Positions 16,667 through 24,907 of a stretch of 64,000 nucleotides of DNA are shown piece by piece (the first letter of the stretch is position 1; the number at the start of each line of letters is the position of its first letter). The DNA comes from Dictyobacter formicarum (GTDB taxonomy: Bacteria > Chloroflexota > Ktedonobacteria > Ktedonobacterales > Ktedonobacteraceae). The DNA lies in the NCBI RefSeq assembly GCF_016587435.1, contig NZ_BNJJ01000020.1, forward strand, positions 1 through 64,000, read 5' to 3'. The notes under the pieces are model-generated. The model saw only the letters and a list, made by a program, of their open reading frames with translations. It was not told the origin of the DNA and did no database searches. The position numbers were made by a program, and so were the translations under genes.

Positions 16667-16941
16667 TTAGAAAAAACAGTGATGCAAAGTTTCTTAGGCG
16701 AAAACGGGTCCATATTAGCATTCAGGCATCTTGCTTCTGCCCATTCTTGGCTCAATGTTTCTGCTCACTACTGTAGCGATAGTTTGTTGATTTGGGAATT
16801 TTGCTCGATTGAGGACAGCCGTCTGTGTTGCCTCTGACCTTATAGAGCCAGGTGTCATCGGCCATCTGAAAATGAGCGAGGATACGGCATTTCCCGAGTC
16901 TACAAACTACCGGTAAATTGCTGTAAACAAGGAGATACAAT

Positions 16942-19900
16942 ATGCACGCTCTGACGCCCCCCCCGGTTAGCAAGACCCCTGGTTCACCCCCTCCATCTTC
17001 AACTGGCAAAAGAGGGAAGGCACAGTCCCTCATCATTTCGTTTATCATCATTGCCCTGTTGCTCTCTGTCGGTGCTGGAACCTTTGTGACAACTAAGCTG
17101 AAGCAAGGGAGCATAGCGTATGCGGCCCCAGCCAACACAGCGGTGACAACCTACAAAAATGACATTTTACGCACGGGGCAGAATCGCAATGAAACGATTC
17201 TCAATACCAGCAACGTCAATCAGAACCAGTTTGGCAAGCGAATTGAGTATACAGTCGATGGACAGGTGTATGCTCAGCCGCTCTACCTCCCGAATGTGAA
17301 CATCGCAGGGACGGTCCACAACGTGGTCTTCGTGGCGACCGAGCATGATAGCCTCTATGCCTTTGATGCTGATCAGATCAGTTCCACACCCATATCGACC
17401 TTTCTCTGGCATCGCAGCTTCATCAATCCGCCAGCGGTCACCACAGTCTCCAGTAGCAATGTGGGTTGCGGTGACATCAATCCAGAATACGGCATCACCG
17501 GTACCCCGGTGATCGATCCCTCGACGAACACGCTCTATGTCGTCGCCAATACCCTTGAAAATGGGGTGAACACCTACCGACTCCACGCCATCGATCTAAC
17601 CACGGGCAATGACAAGCCCGGCAGCCCGACGCTGATCCAGGCGTCCGTCCAGGGAAGCACGGGCACGGTTACCTTCAATTCTGTCATACAGATGAATCGA
17701 CCTGGTCTGCTCTTGCTCAATGGAGTCGTATATATCGGTTGGGGCTCACACTGTGACAACGATATTGCACATTACCACGGCTGGCTCATGGGCTACAGCG
17801 CCTCGACATACCAGCAGGTGACGATCTACAATGACACCCTCAATGGCAAGGGGGGGGCAATATGGCAGTCAGGGCAGGGCATAGCCGCCGACAGCAGCGG
17901 CAATATCTATGTCATGACCGGTAACGGGACCTTCGATGTCAATACCGGTGGAGTTGATCTGGGTGATAGTTTCATTAAGCTGAGCACGCTTGGTGGTCTC
18001 AAGAAAGTAGACTATTTCACTCCGTTCAACCAGTCATGTCTGAGCGCGGGGGATATCGACCTGGGCTCCGGTGGACCTGTGTTGCTGCCAACCTCGAATG
18101 AGATGGTGGGAGCTGGCAAGGAGGGACGCGTCTATGTGGTTAGCCAGGCTAACCTGGGCCAGTACACTCCGGACCCGAACTTGAACTGCGGTACCTCTGA
18201 AAAAAACCGAACCGATATCGATAAGATTGTGCAGGAGCTGCCCCCGAATACGGCTAGTGGTGGTGTCTTTGGGTCACCATCGTACTGGAATAGCCCGGCT
18301 GGAGAGTTCGTGTACCTTGTGGGAATACACGATCACGTGAAGGCGTTCCGGCTAAACAACGGGCTGCTCTCGACCTCGGCGTCCTCACAGTCACCCGAAA
18401 GCTTCAACTACCCCGGCGGCGATGTCGCTATCTCCAGTAACGGGAACACAGCAAGCTCGGGCATAGCGTGGACGATTGGACCCAATGCCGTTCTCTACGC
18501 CTACGATGCCACTAATCTAGCAAAGGAACTCTACAACACGAGCCAGAACAGCAGCCGTGATGGGCTGCCCAGCTACACGAAATTCAGCGTGCCAACCATT
18601 GCCAATGGCGAAGTCTTTGTGGGAACCCACAGCACCCTGAATATCTATAGCCTACTTTCTACACCACCACCTACTAGCTGCCCCACGAACTGGAGCTGTG
18701 CAGATATCGGCCAGCCAGCCCTTGCGGGAAGCCAATCGCTGAGTGGAGGCACCTGGACGATCCAGGGAGGTGGCAACGATATCTGGAGCGGGTCAGATCA
18801 GTTCCACTTCGTGTGGCAATCGCTGGCGGCTGATGGCAGCGCGAGCGCGCATGTCCTCTCGCAGACCGTCACCAGTGACTGGGCCAAAGCAGGTGTCATG
18901 CTGCGGCAGAGCAGCGATCCTGGCTCGGCATACTACCTGGTTATAGTGACACCGAACCACGGCATCAATGTGCAGTACCGGACGGCTCAGGGCGCTGGTG
19001 CTCAACAGCTTGTTGCTGTGGCAGGTACAGTGCCAGCCTACCTGAAGGCGGCCCGCTCTGGCACGACCTACACCGCGTACACCTCTAGCGATGGCAACAG
19101 CTGGACGGCAATCAGCGGGTCGAGCATCACGCTGAACATGAGCGGCTCGATCCTGGCAGGCCTGGCCGTCACCTCTCATAACTCGAATGCTTTGAGTACC
19201 GCCACTTTTGATACCGTCAGTATCAGTACGACAACACCACCATCTAGCTGCCCCACGAACTGGAGCTGCGCGGATATCGGCCAGCCAGCCCTTGCGGGGA
19301 GCCAATCGCTGAGTGGAGGCACCTGGACGATCCAGGGAGCCGGCAACGATATCTGGAGCGGGTCAGATCAGTTCCACTTCGTGTGGCAATCGCTGGCGGC
19401 TGATGGCAGCGCGAGCGCGCATGTCCTCTCGCAGACCGTTACCAGTGACTGGGCCAAAGCAGGTGTCATGCTGCGGCAGAGCAGCAATCCTGGCTCGGCA
19501 TACTACCTGGTTGCAATGACACCGAATCACGGCATCAATGTGCAGTACCGGACGGCTCAGGGCGCTGGTGCTCAACAGCTTGTTGCTGTGGCAGGTACAG
19601 TGCCAGCCTACCTGAAGGCGGCCCGCTCTGGCACGACCTACACCGCGTACACCTCTAGCGATGGCAACAGCTGGACGGCAATCAGCGGGTCAAGCATCAC
19701 GCTGAACATGAGCGGCTCGATCCTGGCAGGCCTGGCCGTCACCTCTCATAACTCGAATGCTTTGAGTACCGCCACTTTTGATACCGTCAGTATCAGCACG
19801 ACAACACCGCCATCTAGCTGCCCCACAAACTGGAGCTGCGCGGATATCGGCCATCCAGCCCTTGCGGGGAGCCAATCGCTGAGTGGAGGCACCTGGACGA

Positions 19901-20382
19901 TCCAGGGAGGTGGCAACGATATCTGGAGCGGGTCAGATCAGTTCCACTTCGTGTGGCAATCGCTGGCGGCTGATGGCAGCGCGAGCGCGCATGTCCTCTC
20001 GCAGACCGTTACCAATGACTGGGCCAAAGCAGGTGTCATGCTGCGGCAGAGCAGCGATCCTGGCTCGGCATACTACCTGGTTATAGTGACACCGAACCAC
20101 GGCATCAATGTGCAGTACCGGACAGCTCAGGGCGCTGGTGCTCAACAGCTTGTTGCTGTGGCAGGCACAGTGCCAGCCTACCTGAAGGTGGCCCGCTCTG
20201 GCACGACCTACACCGCGTACACCTCTAGCGATGGCAACAGCTGGACGGCAATCAGCGGGTCAAGCATCACGCTGAACATGAGTGGCTCGATCCTGGCAGG
20301 CCTGGCCGTCACCTCTCATAACTCGAATGCTTTGAGTACCGCCACTTTTGATACCGTCAGTATCAGTACAACGGTGCCGTAG
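16942..20382 (+). CDS. Large exported protein: PQQ-like propeller plus three near-identical 190-aa domains
   Basis: A 1146-aa protein with a proline-rich N-terminus, an export or anchor helix (about 30-50, LIISFIIIALLLSVGAGTFV), a region of about 500 residues with PQQ/quinoprotein-like propeller strands (DSLYAFDAD, GITGTPVIDPSTNTLYVVAN, GRVYVVSQANLGQ), then three tandem copies of a 190-aa domain (SCPTNWSCADIG ... FDTVSISTT). The repeated unit reads like a concanavalin/DUF1349-type lectin-like fold (DWAKAGVMLRQSSDPGSAYYL, YTSSDGNSWTAI), suggesting carbohydrate binding. AAGGAG precedes ATG 16942. It is likely surface-exposed. No catalytic site recognised. Confidence 0.85.
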   Translation: MHALTPPPVSKTPGSPPPSSTGKRGKAQSLIISFIIIALLLSVGAGTFVTTKLKQGSIAYAAPANTAVTTYKNDILRTGQNRNETILNTSNVNQNQFGKRIEYTVDGQVYAQPLYLPNVNIAGTVHNVVFVATEHDSLYAFDADQISSTPISTFLWHRSFINPPAVTTVSSSNVGCGDINPEYGITGTPVIDPSTNTLYVVANTLENGVNTYRLHAIDLTTGNDKPGSPTLIQASVQGSTGTVTFNSVIQMNRPGLLLLNGVVYIGWGSHCDNDIAHYHGWLMGYSASTYQQVTIYNDTLNGKGGAIWQSGQGIAADSSGNIYVMTGNGTFDVNTGGVDLGDSFIKLSTLGGLKKVDYFTPFNQSCLSAGDIDLGSGGPVLLPTSNEMVGAGKEGRVYVVSQANLGQYTPDPNLNCGTSEKNRTDIDKIVQELPPNTASGGVFGSPSYWNSPAGEFVYLVGIHDHVKAFRLNNGLLSTSASSQSPESFNYPGGDVAISSNGNTASSGIAWTIGPNAVLYAYDATNLAKELYNTSQNSSRDGLPSYTKFSVPTIANGEVFVGTHSTLNIYSLLSTPPPTSCPTNWSCADIGQPALAGSQSLSGGTWTIQGGGNDIWSGSDQFHFVWQSLAADGSASAHVLSQTVTSDWAKAGVMLRQSSDPGSAYYLVIVTPNHGINVQYRTAQGAGAQQLVAVAGTVPAYLKAARSGTTYTAYTSSDGNSWTAISGSSITLNMSGSILAGLAVTSHNSNALSTATFDTVSISTTTPPSSCPTNWSCADIGQPALAGSQSLSGGTWTIQGAGNDIWSGSDQFHFVWQSLAADGSASAHVLSQTVTSDWAKAGVMLRQSSNPGSAYYLVAMTPNHGINVQYRTAQGAGAQQLVAVAGTVPAYLKAARSGTTYTAYTSSDGNSWTAISGSSITLNMSGSILAGLAVTSHNSNALSTATFDTVSISTTTPPSSCPTNWSCADIGHPALAGSQSLSGGTWTIQGGGNDIWSGSDQFHFVWQSLAADGSASAHVLSQTVTNDWAKAGVMLRQSSDPGSAYYLVIVTPNHGINVQYRTAQGAGAQQLVAVAGTVPAYLKVARSGTTYTAYTSSDGNSWTAISGSSITLNMSGSILAGLAVTSHNSNALSTATFDTVSISTTVP
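18678..20382 (+). repeat. Three tandem 570-bp coding repeats
   Basis: Period exactly 570 bp (190 codons): units begin at about 18678, 19248 and 19818. By eye the copies differ at only a few positions, e.g. GGAGGT/GGAGCC near 18770/19340 and GTTATAGTG/GTTGCAATG near 18943/19513. The near-identity at DNA level indicates recent duplication or gene conversion. Confidence 0.93.
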
Positions 20383-20394
20383 TGTTGTGCATAA

Positions 20395-20706
20395 AAATTC
20401 GGTGACAAGGAACTGGCAGAAGTTAAGGCAGCTCTACCATTTCTTAACCGTAATACCACCGCACAGGTGTTTAAACCTGAGCTGCGGCGCCTGGCAGGCT
20501 GCGGCGAAAGCTACTCGGCTCAAGCCCTCCTGCAAGCGCCGCCACACATCGCCCCTGGCAATGCCGTCGTGGTCAACGGCGTGACGCTCACGTGGCCCAA
20601 TGTCGCGGCTGGGTCCCAGGATAACTACAAGACGAAAGGTCAAACTGTTCCGGTGACGCCAGTGAATGGCGCAACCACCCAGGCATTTCTAGAAGGGAGC
20701 TCTTAA
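20395..20706 (+). pseudogene. Remnant of a glycoside-hydrolase-type C-terminal domain
   Basis: A frame open from just after TAA 20392-20394 to TAA 20704-20706. The end, VVVNGVTLTWPNVAAGSQDN followed by GQTVPV and GATTQAFL, resembles the C-terminal domain found in secreted glycosidases (alpha-mannosidase/alpha-galactosidase type), normally part of a much longer protein. There is no good start codon or ribosome-binding site. It begins a few bases after the stop of the repeat protein, so the 5' part was probably lost in the rearrangement that built the triplicated gene. Assignment of the domain is from memory of the motif. Confidence 0.5.
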
Positions 20707-20763
20707 CATGATGTTATATACTACATGCATTGCAGGGGCCTTACGTCTAGGAAGGAAAAGAGC

Positions 20764-21273
20764 ATGCTTCGATACCGGCTGATGCTGTTCGTTCTCTTGA
20801 TTATGGCGATCTTGAGTAGTTGCGAGGATACCCCTCAACCGACACCACCGACTACTTACGTGACACCGTCCTCAACCAGCGCACTGACGCTCACATCGAC
20901 CACGGCACCCGATCATTTCCCGACTGGTGCTCTGGCCGCGTTGATGGCACCGCCGGCACCACCAGGTACGGCAGAAGTTATGGCTAAGAGTTACTACCAG
21001 GCCCTCAAAGATCATCAATACATTGCGGCCTATGCCGACCTGGACGCCAACGCAACCGACACCACCACAGGGCAGAAGCTTACCCTACAGGTATTCATTC
21101 AAATTGCCCAGGATAGTGAGAACGCTGGAGGTCCTATCAGCAGCTTTAGCGTGGCGGCACATCCACCGCTGGTGGTTATGACGGTTTCACGCAGTGGAGG
21201 ACCCTATCATGTGCATCTTCAGGTCAAGCAAGAGGGTAGCGCTTGGAAAATAACCTCGCTGGATAGGATTTAG
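20764..21273 (+). CDS. Small lipoprotein, function unknown
   Basis: A 169-aa predicted lipoprotein: N-terminal basic residues, a hydrophobic stretch and the lipobox LSSC (Cys at residue 20), then a Thr/Pro-rich linker and a soluble domain (YYQALKDHQYIAAYADLD ... WKITSLDRI) that reads like an NTF2-like/DUF4878-type fold common in lipoproteins. Start ATG 20764 is preferred over the upstream start at 20725 because AAGGAAAAG lies just before it and the signal sequence begins there. Standing alone on the plus strand; the gap after it holds a hairpin at 21402. Confidence 0.72.
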   Translation: MLRYRLMLFVLLIMAILSSCEDTPQPTPPTTYVTPSSTSALTLTSTTAPDHFPTGALAALMAPPAPPGTAEVMAKSYYQALKDHQYIAAYADLDANATDTTTGQKLTLQVFIQIAQDSENAGGPISSFSVAAHPPLVVMTVSRSGGPYHVHLQVKQEGSAWKITSLDRI

Positions 21274-21401
21274 AACCTAAAGAGCTCTATAGGGAGTTAC
21301 AGTAATATCTGGGGCAACACATACGTTAAGGGTGGCGGTGAGTCAAGATGAGTAGGATATTTCGTGTGAAAGCGGCGGAAAATACTTTATGTGGTGCCGG
21401 G

Positions 21402-21454
21402 AAAGTGTGTCTTAAGAGCCCTCGATTCGTCTCGGATCTCTTAAGACACACTTT
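21402..21454. terminator. Hairpin after the lipoprotein gene
   Basis: Perfect 17-bp inverted repeat (21402-21418 with 21438-21454; arm AAAGTGTGTCTTAAGAG), loop 19 nt, 19 bp from the convergent stop of the next gene (-). Likely a bidirectional terminator. It does not carry the head of the dispersed hairpin repeats. Confidence 0.65.
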
Positions 21455-21472
21455 AAAGCGCTACAGCCTGGC

Positions 21473-22099
21473 TTAGTGGAACTGATGGGTTACGAGGTTA
21501 AAGGTCAGTTGAGTACCGTTCTGGCTGCGCAAGAGCAAGAGATTGCCGTTGGTCGCAGTGATGGTCAGAGTTGTAGTTCCATTGGGGGCCAGGAAAGTCT
21601 TCAGTGGGTGCAGGTCAAATGCGCCCTGCGCATTGACCGTCTCGGTATAGAGCACAATCCCGCCTGTTCCAGGTGTGCTGTCAGGATTCGTTTTCGCTCC
21701 CGCATAGGCCAGCACCCAGTCGCTACCTACTGGCCCCTGCCACATGTTGCGCACAGTGAAGACGCTCGCGGGGAAAGGGCCCTGACGCATACTGACGATC
21801 CCGGCCTGACGAGTCGGTGCAGGTTGAGCCGCTGGAGCTTGATTCTGGGACCCTCCCTTTTGATGCATATGCGCACGTCCAGCATCGATTAACTTCTGAA
21901 CATTTTGCTCTTTGATCCTTGCTGCTCCTGGTCCGCCGCTCATCTGAGCAGCGCTAGCTATTCCGATGAAGCAGATAAAAGCAACAACGCTAATAGCGCA
22001 AATAGCCACCCATTTGATCTTGCTGCGCGAATGTATCTGTGGTGCACGGAATCTATCCGCGCGGTACTTTGTAGAGGGAACACGCGTGCCTTTTTTCAT
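21473..22099 (-). CDS. Membrane-anchored hypothetical protein
   Basis: A 208-aa protein: basic cytoplasmic N-terminus of about 28 residues, one hydrophobic segment (about 29-50, WVAICAISVVAFICFIGIAS), then a Gln/Pro/Ala-rich linker and a C-terminal beta-rich domain with many Thr and Asn (GTTTLTITATNGNLLLLRSQNGTQLTF). No family recognised. AGGAGG lies eight bases upstream of ATG 22099. The next gene on the minus strand, 49 bp further up, encodes a secreted protein, and the two may be co-transcribed. Confidence 0.7.
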   Translation of the reverse strand: MKKGTRVPSTKYRADRFRAPQIHSRSKIKWVAICAISVVAFICFIGIASAAQMSGGPGAARIKEQNVQKLIDAGRAHMHQKGGSQNQAPAAQPAPTRQAGIVSMRQGPFPASVFTVRNMWQGPVGSDWVLAYAGAKTNPDSTPGTGGIVLYTETVNAQGAFDLHPLKTFLAPNGTTTLTITATNGNLLLLRSQNGTQLTFNLVTHQFH

Positions 22100-22148
22100 G
22101 ATTATTCCTCCTGAACGATAAACCTGTAAGAACGATCTCGTGCCCTTG

Positions 22149-23192
22149 CTATTCCTGGTGGATTTCCAGCGAGAAAGGCATATTCTGTGCCGTGGCAGAA
22201 TTGTTGTTGAGATCGGTCCAGAGATTAGACCAGGCCTGCGCCGGGGTCAAGGTTGAGGTGTCCAGGTCGTATTCATCCAACGGCCCTTGCATTTGAACTG
22301 CACTTCCCTGGGATTGCGCTCCGTACAGGCTGATCATCGCCCACTGGCGTGCCATTGAGGAATAGTAGATTTCTGGCGCAACGATGGCTGGCGGCGATCC
22401 CCAGCTCACATACCACTCATCATATTGATTCCATCCATTGTTACAGGAGCCGTTGCCTGTACTATATTGAGGGCAACCGTCAGCCGAACCATAGTTAAGA
22501 TAAAGATAACCGCTAACGCTGGCAAAACCTTGCGACCAGGAGATTGTCGAAGAAGCGCTACCAAAGCCAGGTTCCATGTCATTGGCACCCATCATAACAA
22601 CCTGGGAGTCGTATCCCTTCGAATGGTCATAGGCTTGCGCCGCCGCTACCACATTCACCCAGGTCTGTCCTCCGCCATAACTGACATCGTAGTATGAGTT
22701 ATTCGTCCCAATGCCTAGCTTGAGAACCGAAGTTGTATCGTTTAAGCCGGTACAGTCCCAGTAGCCATGAGCAAACTCTTCTGCTACTGCTTCAATCTGG
22801 GCATTGCTAATAGTGATACCATTGATCATCAGTGTACCACTACCATTGCTCAATTGGCCGCCAAAATCTAACACCACTTCACTGTTAATGACAGGCGAAT
22901 GACTGGCATCAGCCTTACCCATGTTACAACCCCAGTTATAGGAACTGCTGGTACTGGTTGAGTTTACATAAAAACTCCAATCCGTTGGCGGCTGCGCCTG
23001 CATAGCGAATGCCTTTGGAGTCCCATACGCCATAGTCACGGCACCTAACAGGGCACATATACCCACCAGTGCCAGGATTCTTGTACGAAAAATAAAGGCT
23101 CTCGTACTAAAGAACATACGTACAGGCTTCATCACGCAAATATCCCATGTGTCAGAAAATACCCGAACGGGACGCAATAAATATTGCAACAT
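22149..23192 (-). CDS. Secreted hypothetical protein
   Basis: A 347-aa exported protein. After a basic N-terminus there is a hydrophobic core (about 38-58, ILALVGICALLGAVTMAYG) and a signal-peptidase-like site at AFA-MQA. The mature part is rich in Ser, Asn, Gly and Trp (QTWVNVVAAAQAYDHSKGYDSQ, MMGANDMEPG, YLYLNYGSADGC) and has four or so cysteines. The pattern of strands and VVMMGANDMEPG loosely suggests a glycosidase-like barrel, but I cannot assign a family. AAGGAAGGAG precedes ATG 23192; an internal ATG (MKPVRMFF) is an alternative start. Confidence 0.65.
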   Translation of the reverse strand: MLQYLLRPVRVFSDTWDICVMKPVRMFFSTRAFIFRTRILALVGICALLGAVTMAYGTPKAFAMQAQPPTDWSFYVNSTSTSSSYNWGCNMGKADASHSPVINSEVVLDFGGQLSNGSGTLMINGITISNAQIEAVAEEFAHGYWDCTGLNDTTSVLKLGIGTNNSYYDVSYGGGQTWVNVVAAAQAYDHSKGYDSQVVMMGANDMEPGFGSASSTISWSQGFASVSGYLYLNYGSADGCPQYSTGNGSCNNGWNQYDEWYVSWGSPPAIVAPEIYYSSMARQWAMISLYGAQSQGSAVQMQGPLDEYDLDTSTLTPAQAWSNLWTDLNNNSATAQNMPFSLEIHQE

Positions 23193-23643
23193 ACATGCTC
23201 CTTCCTTTAAGCATGAGCGATAAGAACGGCAAAGGCTACCTGGTCAGATCGCTAAAAAAGACCCTTCCCTGGTCTTTTCCCGTGGGATGCAATCCCAATT
23301 TTTGCATGGCTCCTCCATGGTCAGCTTGCGCGTCACTTCATAATGTGACTTGTGCGCCATTTCCTGAAATTTACCATTATAGCCACGAAAAATCCATCTA
23401 CCGACATTATGTGATGGATATTACTCTAATATATATACAACACTAACCACTATTAAAGCAATACCTTGATCAATTACGGTAAGAGCATAAAAGGGGCCAG
23501 CAGTTAAAAAAATTGCGATGGTCGTGAAATTAGCTCTCGATCCATTGACAAAAGTAAATACAAATACAAAGAAAAAAGTATGAGAGCGTCTTTATTCTTT
23601 CTCATACTTTTTTCTGTGATGGGCCCCGAATTGATTATTTTTC
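23193..23643. other. Intergenic region with terminator
   Basis: No convincing gene. Near the right end lies the hairpin at 23572-23613 listed separately. The left part is presumably the promoter region of the secreted protein (-). Confidence 0.4.
23572..23613. terminator. Intrinsic terminator
   Basis: Perfect 14-bp stem (23572-23585 with 23600-23613; arm AAAAAAGTATGAGA) with a 14-nt loop. The A and T runs at the stem base give a U tract in both directions. It lies downstream of the proline-rich gene (-), whose stop is at 23644. Confidence 0.75.
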
Positions 23644-24360
23644 TTACCAGGAGGCGCAAATGGAACTGCTACTGGCGGGGGCTGCGGTTATAGATGGCGT
23701 CGGACATGGCGGGCATGGCGATTCAGGGACGCTGGTGGCAGTTGTCAGCGGAGCTGGCAACGGGGTAGCGGGCGCGGTAGTTGGCGCTGGTACCACCGGG
23801 GCAGCCGTCGGCGTTGTGTCAGGAATGGGCAGCGGCGTTACGGTCGGTACCACAGTGGCAGCAGATTCCGTCGGAGGGACCAACGGGGGTGTCAGGCCCG
23901 CCGGAGGCGTCGGCGGAATTGTAAGATTCCGCGATGGACCGCGATGTATTGTGATATGAATATGGTGTATGCGTGGCTGAGGATGATAGAAGAAAGGTGG
24001 GGGTGGAGGTGGCAGCAGACCGGGTAACGTAAATTGGGGAGGGCCAGGGATACGTTGCATCGTCTGATCGTTGGTAGGTGTCACCCATGGCGTCGGCAGC
24101 GACGTTGGCGATGGGGGCGGCACTTCTGGTGGTGTAACCTCCGCCGATCTGGTATGCGATTGGGTCAGGACAACGTCATTATTCTGCTCTGCCTCAGATG
24201 AGGACATTATCAGTTCCGATGAACGTGAGAACGCCGGTAGTCCGATAAATGCCAGTAAGCAGACCAGGCCAATACTTATACCAAGAGATGTCGCAAGCAT
24301 TTTTCTGATTCTACTCCGACAAATGATATTCCATAAAGCCATTAGAGTATCTACAAACAT
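23644..24360 (-). CDS. Proline/threonine-rich membrane-anchored protein
   Basis: A 238-aa low-complexity protein: short basic N-terminus, one hydrophobic helix (about 22-43, MLATSLGISIGLVCLLAFIGLP), then a long Pro/Thr/Ala-rich region (PPEVPPPSPTSLPTPWVTPT, LLPPPPPPFFYHPQP) with a CPPCP near the end. It probably extends through the cell wall as a spacer or attachment protein. No enzymatic domain. GGGAAG lies before ATG 24360. Confidence 0.65.
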   Translation of the reverse strand: MFVDTLMALWNIICRSRIRKMLATSLGISIGLVCLLAFIGLPAFSRSSELIMSSSEAEQNNDVVLTQSHTRSAEVTPPEVPPPSPTSLPTPWVTPTNDQTMQRIPGPPQFTLPGLLPPPPPPFFYHPQPRIHHIHITIHRGPSRNLTIPPTPPAGLTPPLVPPTESAATVVPTVTPLPIPDTTPTAAPVVPAPTTAPATPLPAPLTTATSVPESPCPPCPTPSITAAPASSSSICASW

Positions 24361-24436
24361 ACAAATTCTTCCCTTTCCTTACACTTCCACTACTTCTAAC
24401 AGCGTGTCTGATTCCCACGCCCATCGTGGTCTCTTT

Positions 24437-24526
24437 GCCTCACACTACGCTCCTGCGGAGCTCAAAAGAGGTTTTTATGTTGGTGCAAAACGTGCGCTGT
24501 GCGCACGTTTTGCACCAACATAAAAA
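24437..24526. repeat. Hairpin repeat copy B
   Basis: Head 24437-24467 (GCCTCACACTACGCTCCTGC..., with small hairpin GCTCC-TGC-GGAGC) and a perfect 26-bp stem 24472-24497 / 24501-24526 with loop TGT. Same head as copies A, C and D; the stem differs. Confidence 0.85.
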
Positions 24527-24677
24527 AGAGATTGGGGACGCCTGCATTCCCCAGGCCCAGGGACGCTCTGACTCCCAACATATTGGGAATCAGACACTCT
24601 CTAAGAAAGTGTCAGATTCCCGTGGCATCCGCATGCACTATGCATGGGTTTGCACACCTCCCGTGCTCAGGATATCC

Positions 24678-24733
24678 TTTCATGACTGGTGCAGCAGGTG
24701 CGCGAATGCGCGCCTGCTGCACCAGTCATGAAA
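24678..24733. repeat. Hairpin repeat copy E
   Basis: 26-bp stem 24678-24703 / 24708-24733 with one G-T pair and loop GAAT. The arm GACTGGTGCAGCAGGTGCGC has the same GGTGC...GTGCGC skeleton as B and C. The usual head is missing, but the tail after the stem matches that of copy B. Confidence 0.75.
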
Positions 24734-24907
24734 AAGAGAGTGGGGACGCCTGCGTTCCCCAGGCCCAGGGGCGCTCTGATTCCCAATATGTTGGGAGTCT
24801 GACACTCTCTAAACGAGTAAACACAATCGAGACAGCGCTAGTAAGCGCAGCTACCTTATGCATTGCTACCCCTTAGATGTAAGTTCATCTCTGGGAATAG
24901 AGTGGGC

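Larger units (their letters stand above)
24361..24907. other. Repeat-filled intergenic region
   Basis: Contains hairpin repeats B and E, each followed by a shared tail (GGGGACGCCTGC, then CCCAGG, then an inverted repeat around CCCAAYATRTTGGG, ending CAGACACTCTCTAA or similar). The two hairpin-plus-tail units lie about 206 bp apart. Open frames here only read through the repeats. Confidence 0.6.

Noticed and set aside
16077..16776. Plus-strand frames over the IS5 remnant
   Set aside because: They are antisense to the recognised transposase fragment and have no family match.
18743..20145. Repeated short frames on both strands inside the triple repeat
   Set aside because: Identical shadows of the real coding frame, copied by the 570-bp repeat.
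24426..24876. Overlapping frames through hairpin repeats B and E
   Set aside because: They read through palindromes and tails, with no ribosome-binding site.
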